From Candidatus Krumholzibacteriia bacterium (GTDB taxonomy: Bacteria; Krumholzibacteriota; Krumholzibacteriia; Krumholzibacteriales; Krumholzibacteriaceae), in the NCBI GenBank assembly GCA_028706585.1, contig JAQTVX010000101.1, positions 1-7,348 of the forward strand: a stretch of DNA of 7,348 bases, read 5' to 3'. Each line of letters opens with the position of its first letter. Position 1 is the stretch's first letter. The notes beneath the pieces are model-generated. The model searched no databases. It was not told where the DNA came from and saw nothing but the letters and a program-made list of their open reading frames with translations. The translations under genes were made by a program, and so were the position numbers. Of this stretch, positions 1-5,062 are shown in pieces.

Positions 1-96
1 CGAAACATCCTGTGCAGACGCCCGGAGCACCCCGGGGCAAAGCGTTCCGGCCAGAGTCATGCAGAGAATCGAAATGAAAGAGATTCTTCGTTTCAT
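1..96 (-). CDS. N-terminus of a Sec-exported protein (3' end beyond the window)
   Basis: Reading down from an ATG at 96 gives 32 residues that form a textbook signal peptide. The n-region is MKRR, the hydrophobic core runs from about Ile5 to Leu24, and an Ala-Ser-Ala signal peptidase I site (residues 26-28) is followed by Gln29-Asp-Val-Ser. The frame stays open to the window edge, and the nearest upstream in-frame stop is the TGA at 120-118, so ATG 96 is the first usable start. A second ATG at 60 (Met13) would lose the positive n-region and shorten the core, so it is less likely. The gene follows the glycosyltransferase pair after a 153-bp gap. In this setting it could encode an outer-membrane or periplasmic polysaccharide protein, but the mature part is not visible and no family can be assigned. 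The ribosome binding site is unusual and is listed separately. Confidence 0.6.
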   Translation of the reverse strand, partial: MKRRISFISILCMTLAGTLCPGVLRASAQDVS

Positions 97-129
97 ATTG
101 CCGAGCGCAAGCCGCGCTCAGTCACCTCC
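97..129 (-). promoter_or_regulatory. Distant Shine-Dalgarno joined to its start codon through a hairpin
   Basis: A perfect SD core GGAGGTGA lies on the minus strand at 129-122. It is 28 nt from GGAGG to the ATG at 96, far too far for ordinary initiation. Between them, 121-114 pairs with 108-101 as an 8-bp stem (one G-U pair, loop GGCTT at 113-109). Folding the stem leaves 7 nt between GGAGG and ATG, which is an optimal distance. Known precedents for a hairpin bringing an SD close to its start are phage T4 genes 38 and 25. The pairing is read directly from the sequence; the effect on translation is inferred. Confidence 0.5.
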
Positions 130-207
130 CCCTGGAATATCGACAACACGTATTTCGTCTCCCGCCTCTTATATTCCCGAAACGGTTCCGAGTTTCATTT
201 TTTTTGA

Positions 208-235
208 GGAAGAAACACCGGCCGTCGTCGCGGCC
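208..235 (-). terminator. Weak candidate terminator after the glycosyltransferase pair
   Basis: On the minus strand, GGCCG (235-231) pairs with CGGCC (224-220) around a 6-nt loop. It is followed by an interrupted T-rich stretch (GTGTTTCTTC, 217-208) and then an A8 run. The stem begins 15 nt past the stop codon of the family 4 glycosyltransferase. The stem is only 5 bp and the U-tract is broken by C residues, so this is a modest candidate. Confidence 0.35.
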
Positions 236-249
236 TTCTCGAGGCGGCG

Positions 250-1419
250 CTAGGGGCGCGATCGGTGCCCGATCGCCGACTCGTAGACGGAGAGGGTCCT
301 TTCGCCCCAGATATCGACGTTGTATCTCTCGAGGATGCGAACGCGGGACCTCCTGCCGAGCTCCTTGCGCTTATCCTCGTTCATCGCAAGGTCCCGCAGC
401 GAAGCCGTAAAGGCGTCATCGTCCCCCGAGGGTTCGAGCCTGCCGGCATCGGCAAGCACCTCTCCCACTCCTCCAACGTCGCTGGCCACGCATGCGACCC
501 CGGAGGACATCGCCTCGAGAAGCGCCATCGGCAGGCCTTCGCTCAGCGACGGGAGAACAAAGATGTCGAGCAGCGAGTAGAGTGATTCGAGATTTTCCCT
601 GGCTCCGGGGAACGAGAAGCAAGAATCGATGCCGAGACTGCGGGACAGAGTCTCGAGCGATTCCCTTTCGCCTCCCTCTCCGAATATCACGAAACGAAGC
701 TCCGGGACGGGAGAGCAGCGAGGCCGAGCGGCGAGGAGCCTCGCGGCGCATCGCAGCATCAGCGGGAAATTCTTGACCGGCTTCAGGCCGCCGGCGGAAC
801 CAATGAGAACAAACGGCCCGATGATACAGCCCGGAAAAAGCTCCGCGACCAGCCCCGTCCTCCGCCTCTCGCGCTCGTGCCCCTCGATCGGGCGATAACG
901 CCCTGGATCGACCGCGTTGGGAATCACGACCACATTGCCGCGGCGATACCCCGTCGAGAACGCTTCTTCGGCCGCTTCGCGGCTCACGGCGATGCACTCG
1001 GAGAAACGTGGCGCAATCGCGCGCGAGAAGTGCCTCCGCCAACCGCGGAACTCGAGCCCCGCGCTGTGCCTCGTAGCTATGAGCGGCACATGCAAGACCA
1101 TGGATGCGAACGCCGCCGCCACCTCGCCATGAAAGAGGTGCGCATGGATGAGATGTGGCCGGAAATCGCGGCCGATCCTGCGCAGGCCGGAGACGACGCG
1201 CGGCGACGGGAGAGACCGGAGCGACCTCAGTGGAAGGCGGAAAATCGTAATGGACTCGTCCAGGAAACTCTTCTCGAGCCCGTCCTCGATCGCTGACGTC
1301 GTGCAGACAGCGCACTCATGCCCCGCCGATCGAAGCCATCGGCACAGGTTGAGGAGATGGCGCTCCGCCCCGCCGATCCTAAGAGAGCTCGTAAAGAAGA
1401 GAATTCGGTAATGATTCAT
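250..1419 (-). CDS. Family 4 glycosyltransferase (GT-B fold)
   Basis: Predicted to transfer a sugar from a nucleotide-sugar donor, with retention of configuration, onto a lipid-linked or growing glycan at the cytoplasmic side of the membrane. From ATG 1419 it has 389 residues, a normal GT4 length. The acceptor half starts RILFFTSSLRIGGAERH (residues 5-21), the usual GT4 glycine-rich entry, with a HAHLFHGE segment near 92. The donor half has VIPNAVD near 165, a GSAGGLKPVKNF segment near 207, a FGEGGER turn near 246, and the EX7E pair Glu294/Glu302 in SEGLPMALLEAMSSG, then SDVGGVGEVL. No membrane segment or signal peptide is seen. A TTG at 1446 that overlaps the stop of the preceding gene would add nine residues. 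ATG 1419 is preferred because it puts the conserved N-terminal strand at the usual distance, although neither start has a strong SD. It is co-transcribed with the upstream family 2 enzyme. Donor and acceptor cannot be read from sequence. Confidence 0.9.
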   Translation of the reverse strand: MNHYRILFFTSSLRIGGAERHLLNLCRWLRSAGHECAVCTTSAIEDGLEKSFLDESITIFRLPLRSLRSLPSPRVVSGLRRIGRDFRPHLIHAHLFHGEVAAAFASMVLHVPLIATRHSAGLEFRGWRRHFSRAIAPRFSECIAVSREAAEEAFSTGYRRGNVVVIPNAVDPGRYRPIEGHERERRRTGLVAELFPGCIIGPFVLIGSAGGLKPVKNFPLMLRCAARLLAARPRCSPVPELRFVIFGEGGERESLETLSRSLGIDSCFSFPGARENLESLYSLLDIFVLPSLSEGLPMALLEAMSSGVACVASDVGGVGEVLADAGRLEPSGDDDAFTASLRDLAMNEDKRKELGRRSRVRILERYNVDIWGERTLSVYESAIGHRSRP

Positions 1420-1442
1420 GGAGGTTGAGGAACCTGAGATGA

Positions 1443-2699
1443 TCAAGTTATGCGCTCGAGCTTGTCGATGCCTTTGCGCTTCTCCGTGAATATATCCTGC
1501 TTCTTGCCCTCGATGATGCGGAGCCGGGGGGCGGAGCCCACACCATCGTGAGTATCACGGGTTGTCTCGGCCTTCTCCCACGATGTCAGACGGTCGCCTC
1601 CAAGGTACGTCGCGATCGCTGCGATGGAAGCGGCATTGACCATGACAAAGTAGAATGGTACGAACAGAATCCTGGATTGCACGCCCCCGCGTCTCAGGAT
1701 GGCGCCGACGGCGGCGAGAACATAGAACGCGTTCTGGAGAACGAAGACGGCCGCGAGCACGGGATTGGACAAAAGCATCAGGTTCGCCGCGTAGAGCACG
1801 GGCAGAAGCGGTCCGATCCACCATCTTATGAGCTTACGCGAAACGAACTGGAAGACCCGGAATCCGCCTCCGAAGTTGGTCCTGAGGGCCTTGAAGCCCG
1901 TGAGCCCCCTGACGATAATTCTCCTTTTGCGTGAAAACTCTTCACGGAAATAGAAGGTCGACCTTTCGTAAACCACCGCCTCGCTCTCGTAGGCGACGCC
2001 GTATCCGCGTGAGGCGACCTCGGCTGGAAGCTGGAAATCGTTCGCTACGTCCTTGATGAGCGGCTTGAAAAGCGAGCGCCTGACTGCAAAAACCGTCCCC
2101 GTGCCCACGAGGACGGATCTGAGCCTGCTCTCGAGTTTGTTGAGCAGCGATTCATATCTCCAGTAGAGGCTCTCCCCCTTCCCCACGTACGAGTGGTTGG
2201 TAAGGTACACGAGCTTGCCCACCACGCAGCCGATCTCTTCATCGGCCATGTTGCGCACGAGCTTGCGTATTGTGTCCACGCAATAAAAGGCGTTAGCATC
2301 AGAGAAAACGAGTACGTCGCCCTCGAGACCGAGAACCGCCCGGTTCAACGTGGCGCTCTTGCCCTCCCGTCGATCGAAGGCCTTGAGAATGACGCCGCGG
2401 CCTTCGTATTCCCTCACGATATCGTTCGTCGCATCGACGGAGCCGTCGCTCGCCACGACTATCCGAAACCTGTCCTTTGGATAGTCGAGCGCGAGGCTGT
2501 TCTCGATCTTTTCGCGAATGATCCGCTCCTCGTTATGAACGGAGATAAGGAGGACGACACGCGGCCAGTATGATTCGTCGCGACGGATCCGCTTCCCCTG
2601 CAAAAGGCCGAGGATCCAGAGCACGAGAGGATAGCCGGCGTACGTGTATAAAACGATAGAAATGATTGCTATAAAAATAATGCCTGCAGCCACTTCCAC
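1443..2699 (-). CDS. Membrane-bound family 2 glycosyltransferase
   Basis: An inverting, processive-type GT-A enzyme that is expected to build or extend a glycan at the inner membrane. The protein has 418 residues. One N-terminal transmembrane segment (about 3-28, including VLYTYAGYPLVLW) is followed by the catalytic domain: HNEE near 55, ASDGSVDATND with Asp85, the FSDAN metal/donor motif with Asp134, an ND motif with Asp221 where related synthases have TED, and RKRRIIVRG (257-265) in place of QxxRW. Hydrophobic segments follow at about 295-334 and 344-366, then a charged tail of about 50 residues. This matches the cellulose/hyaluronan-synthase-like GT2 architecture. The start chosen is GTG 2699, because GGAGG at 2711-2707 sits exactly 7 nt upstream. 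A TTG at 2717 would place that SD inside the gene. The next gene starts 23 nt after the stop. The product (EPS repeat unit or homopolymer) is unknown. Confidence 0.9.
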   Translation of the reverse strand: MEVAAGIIFIAIISIVLYTYAGYPLVLWILGLLQGKRIRRDESYWPRVVLLISVHNEERIIREKIENSLALDYPKDRFRIVVASDGSVDATNDIVREYEGRGVILKAFDRREGKSATLNRAVLGLEGDVLVFSDANAFYCVDTIRKLVRNMADEEIGCVVGKLVYLTNHSYVGKGESLYWRYESLLNKLESRLRSVLVGTGTVFAVRRSLFKPLIKDVANDFQLPAEVASRGYGVAYESEAVVYERSTFYFREEFSRKRRIIVRGLTGFKALRTNFGGGFRVFQFVSRKLIRWWIGPLLPVLYAANLMLLSNPVLAAVFVLQNAFYVLAAVGAILRRGGVQSRILFVPFYFVMVNAASIAAIATYLGGDRLTSWEKAETTRDTHDGVGSAPRLRIIEGKKQDIFTEKRKGIDKLERIT

Positions 2700-2878
2700 G
2701 TCAGTCCCTCCGAACAAAGTTACTTATTAATACCATACTCGGCAAAATGTTCAAGAATCTTTTTAGCGGGGAGACAAAAAAACTCGCTGACTGCTTTCTC
2801 ATACTCCCAGCTCCCTAGAGCCTCTGCATGGCCAACCGGACGAGAAAACAGTAGCGATATATCGATAAAACTCCTTGT
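2700..2878 (-). other. AT-rich untranslated leader of the glycosyltransferase pair
   Basis: If transcription starts about 7 nt after the -10 element at 2890-2885, the GT2 mRNA has a leader of roughly 180 nt. By hand count, 2721-2880 is about 43% GC, against about 60% in the genes. It holds a perfect 10-bp palindrome CGATATATCG (2855-2864), a short GCTC-TAGG-GAGC hairpin (about 2811-2822) and an uninterrupted T7 run on the minus strand (about 2776-2782). An AAGGAG sequence near 2875-2870 has no ATG, GTG or TTG at a suitable distance. I recognise no known riboswitch class. A 66-codon open frame crosses this stretch (2920-2720), but its only starts (TTG) lie inside the promoter region, so it is not called as a gene. 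Confidence 0.4.
2707..2711 (-). promoter_or_regulatory. Ribosome binding site that fixes the GT2 start
   Basis: GGAGG on the minus strand, 7 nt before GTG 2699. This supports GTG 2699 over a TTG at 2717, which has no SD of its own. Confidence 0.75.
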
Positions 2879-2884
2879 AGATAG

Positions 2885-2913
2885 ATTATAGCCTCCCCGA
2901 TGCAGCAAGTCAA
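2885..2913 (-). promoter_or_regulatory. Near-consensus sigma-70 promoter for the GT2-GT4 pair
   Basis: On the minus strand, TTGACT (2913-2908, five of six matches to TTGACA) is separated by exactly 17 bp from TATAAT (2890-2885, six of six). The element lies about 70 bp past the propeller gene stop and points at the GT2 gene. The predicted start of transcription is near 2878. It overlaps a sigma-54-type element at 2919-2904. Confidence 0.65.
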
Positions 2914-2919
2914 TAGCCA
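2904..2919 (-). promoter_or_regulatory. Sigma-54-type -24/-12 element upstream of GT2
   Basis: The minus strand reads TGGCTATTGACTTGCT from 2919 to 2904. It matches the RpoN consensus TGGCAC-N5-TTGCW at TGGC and TTGCT with the required spacing (seven bases between TGGC and TTGC, ten between the GG and GC dinucleotides). The expected start of transcription is near 2893. The element shares bases with the -35 box of the sigma-70 promoter, so one of the two may be a chance match, or the two may compete. Confidence 0.4.
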
Positions 2920-2964
2920 AAGAACGCCATCACAAGTCGCATCGGACAGCTCCGGACGCCACGA

Positions 2965-2982
2965 AGCCGGGTCTTCCCGGCT
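2965..2982 (-). terminator. Strong hairpin at the end of the propeller gene
   Basis: AGCCGGG (2982-2976) pairs perfectly with CCCGGCT (2971-2965) around an AAGA tetraloop. The first base is the last base of the TGA stop. The seven GC-rich pairs make a stable 3'-end structure just before a new promoter. Only two U residues follow at once, so it may protect the mRNA end, or help factor-dependent termination, rather than act as a classical intrinsic terminator. Confidence 0.45.
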
Positions 2983-4991
2983 CAGGGCTGCTGGGGCGCG
3001 AATCTCGCTACCCCGCCGGTCTGGGTTCCTATCCAGATAACGCCCCTCTGATCCTCGCACATTGAATGGATGTAATCGTCCGATAGACCGCTCGACGGTC
3101 CGAATTTGAACCAATCGCCACGGCGATAGACGAGAGCACCCCTTCCAGCGGTGCCGAGCCAGATATCTCCCTCGGCCGTGCCCAGGATAGCCGTCGGACC
3201 GGCGCCCCTCATCGATTCGGGAAGAGCGAGGAATTGCCAGCCCGTCGTGGCGAGACGATATACTCCGTTCTGCCCGCCGACGAGGCAGGAACCTCTCTTA
3301 TCGAATCCGATGCAGTATCCCCTCGCCCCGCCCGATTGAATCGATCCGGTGGCATCCGGAAGAAAACGGATCGACGGATCGAATTGATCCAGCGAATCGG
3401 CCCTGCCGGTCGTGTCGCGCGCCGCGTTTTGGCGAGACGGCAGTTCCATCCGCGCCCATGCGCCCTGTCCGAAATGGGCAACCTCTCCGTTCCGAGTCAC
3501 GATCCATGGGTTGCCTGAGTTGTCGAGAGCGAGGTCGTCGATGGGACCGACGGGAAGACCGCTCTCGGCGCCGTAGAAGATCCATTTTCCCGCCGAGAGC
3601 TCTACGATGCCGCCATCGAACGCCGCGAACCAGAGCGTTCCCGCAGGATCCCTTGCAACGCGCGTGAAGTGCTCCGCGGGAAGACCGGTCCTCCTGTCGA
3701 ACGCGTCCCAGGTGCGACCCGCGAAATGAAGAATGCCAAACCGCGTCGTTACCCAGAGCTCCCCGTTATCGCCAGGGGCCAGATCCGTCATTTCGTCGGC
3801 GTACTGCTCGGGGAGCGCCGCCGTTTGGGTGAATGAACCCTTCCAACTGTACACGCGCCGCCCGGCGATGAGCCACATCGTGCCGTTCGAGGAGCGGATG
3901 CGCGAGACGCGGCGCTCGGCGAAGACCTGGGGAACGGTGATCTCCTTGGCACGGTTCCGCCCAACGATGAGCACCTTTCCATCGTCGCTACCCAGGTATG
4001 AGTTCTCACTCTCGTCATGACACACGGAGAGAAAGCGGCGGTGCTTGTCACCCACGCCCGCCACCGTGCAGGGCGCCCATTCCGATCCGTCGAATATCGA
4101 AACACCTTCTCTACCCGCCGCCCAGGTGCGCCCCGTCGGGTCCAGACTCAACGCTCGCACCTCCGAGCCCGGCAGATCCTGCGCCGTTCCGAAGGTGCGC
4201 ACCCTGCCGAAGGAGGAAACGGTGACGCCCTGCGCGCCAATCGCCAGCAACAAATTTTCGTCCTCATCCATCGCCAGCGCGTTCACCGGGCCGATCGGCA
4301 GACGACTGCCGTAGCGGAGGGATTTCCACCCGGACGTGTCCGCTTCGATGAGACCGCTCGCCGTGCCAATATAGACAACGTTAGAGGACTCCTCGAGGAT
4401 CGAAAGAACGCGATCATCGAGCAGCGAATCCTGCGCGCTCAACACGGTCAGAGAACCGCCGGACACATAAGCGCAGCCGTTGCCATAGGTGCCGATCCAG
4501 AATCTCGATTCTCCCTGAACCATGCATGTGACCCGTTCGAAGAACGGCAGCGACTCTTTCCAGTACAATCTCCATCCCTCGCGCGACCGCACGCTGATTC
4601 CGTCGTCGCCGCCGACCCATAGCGCGCCGCCGTCATCGAATGCGATCGAGCGCACCGACGGCGAAACAGGTCCCTGCACCGCCGAGATCGAATCATTGAG
4701 CATGCAATAGGCGAAAAGTCCACCCTCCGTGCCTATCCAAAGCGTGTCATTCATGACGGCGAGCGCGCCCACTTCCTTCGCCGAGCAAAGCACGGACAGT
4801 CTTCCCTCCATCGGCCGTCTTCCCGATCGTTCGAGAGAAGAGAGCGAATACCGTTTGCCGGAATGTATCCAGCTCTTCGGCGCAACGACCGCAGGCTTTG
4901 AATGAACCGTTGACGCGGCCCCGGCCAGGACGCCGAGGCACACTGCGGTCGCCGCGAGCGCGAATGCATCAAGGTGATTCTTCTTGCTCAT
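2982..4991 (-). CDS. Secreted double beta-propeller protein (two-component-regulator-type repeats)
   Basis: The 669-residue protein starts MSKKNHLDAFALAATAVC and has a Sec signal peptide of about 25-30 residues without a lipobox, so the mature protein should be periplasmic or extracellular. From about residue 75 to 665 it has 14 repeats of roughly 42 residues. Each carries a WIGT-like strand with a following glycine turn (for example LWIGTEGGLFAY, FWIGTYGNGCAYV, VYIGTASGLIEAD, IWIGTQTGGVARF), often preceded by a D-x-x-G-x-(I/L)W segment. This is the Reg_prop pattern known from sensor regions of hybrid histidine kinases, where two seven-bladed propellers bind glycan-type ligands. Here the chain ends four residues after the last blade, with no Y_Y_Y domain, membrane anchor, kinase or regulator. 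Blades 11 and 12 are about 30 residues further apart than the others (insert near 516-560). ATG 4991 is chosen because AGAGG lies 7 nt upstream. A GTG at 5039 would put 16 residues before the signal peptide. It starts 71 nt after the M61 gene and is probably co-transcribed. Ligand unknown. Confidence 0.85.
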   Translation of the reverse strand: MSKKNHLDAFALAATAVCLGVLAGAASTVHSKPAVVAPKSWIHSGKRYSLSSLERSGRRPMEGRLSVLCSAKEVGALAVMNDTLWIGTEGGLFAYCMLNDSISAVQGPVSPSVRSIAFDDGGALWVGGDDGISVRSREGWRLYWKESLPFFERVTCMVQGESRFWIGTYGNGCAYVSGGSLTVLSAQDSLLDDRVLSILEESSNVVYIGTASGLIEADTSGWKSLRYGSRLPIGPVNALAMDEDENLLLAIGAQGVTVSSFGRVRTFGTAQDLPGSEVRALSLDPTGRTWAAGREGVSIFDGSEWAPCTVAGVGDKHRRFLSVCHDESENSYLGSDDGKVLIVGRNRAKEITVPQVFAERRVSRIRSSNGTMWLIAGRRVYSWKGSFTQTAALPEQYADEMTDLAPGDNGELWVTTRFGILHFAGRTWDAFDRRTGLPAEHFTRVARDPAGTLWFAAFDGGIVELSAGKWIFYGAESGLPVGPIDDLALDNSGNPWIVTRNGEVAHFGQGAWARMELPSRQNAARDTTGRADSLDQFDPSIRFLPDATGSIQSGGARGYCIGFDKRGSCLVGGQNGVYRLATTGWQFLALPESMRGAGPTAILGTAEGDIWLGTAGRGALVYRRGDWFKFGPSSGLSDDYIHSMCEDQRGVIWIGTQTGGVARFAPQQP

Positions 4992-4998
4992 GAACAAA

Positions 4999-5003
4999 CC
5001 TCT
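4999..5003 (-). promoter_or_regulatory. Ribosome binding site of the propeller gene
   Basis: AGAGG on the minus strand ends 7 nt before ATG 4991. It supports this start, which places the signal peptide at the very N-terminus. No convincing promoter is seen in the 71-nt gap after the M61 gene. Confidence 0.65.
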
Positions 5004-5062
5004 GCTTCGAACTGTTTCAAGATCGACGTTAATGCACACAGAATGTAAAACAAGCCGGGATT

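Noticed and set aside
94..110. Five-codon leader peptide (TTG at 110 to a TGA that overlaps ATG 96)
   Set aside because: The TTG is 14 nt from the SD, lies inside the hairpin stem-loop, and such tiny frames arise easily by chance.
168..196. Possible sigma-70 promoter for the left-end gene (TATAAG at 173-168 minus strand)
   Set aside because: The -10-like box is fair, but the hexamer 17 bp upstream (GAAACT) does not resemble a -35 box. An A8 tract further up is suggestive only.
59..253. 64-codon plus-strand frame in the left gap
   Set aside because: It is antisense to the exported-protein start and the terminator region, without an SD. The minus-strand signal peptide explains the coding signal at 1-96 better.
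416..1315. 299-codon minus-strand frame overlapping the GT4 gene
   Set aside because: It is the out-of-frame reading of a gene with clear GT4 motifs. The product is Arg/Ala-rich and low in structure, as expected for a shadow in GC-rich DNA.
2720..2920. 66-codon open frame on the minus strand between the propeller and GT2 genes
   Set aside because: Its TTG start at 2920 and the only other early TTG (2908) sit within the promoter region, there is no start downstream of the predicted transcription starts, the composition is unlike the neighbouring genes, and the peptide resembles no family I know.
4017..4622. 201-codon plus-strand frame opposite the propeller gene
   Set aside because: It is antisense to the repeat region, with an Arg/His/Pro-rich low-complexity product and no start signal or family match.
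2982..4991. PEP-CTERM or other C-terminal sorting signal on the secreted propeller
   Set aside because: The protein ends four residues after the last blade, with no hydrophobic helix or basic tail. No sorting motif is present.
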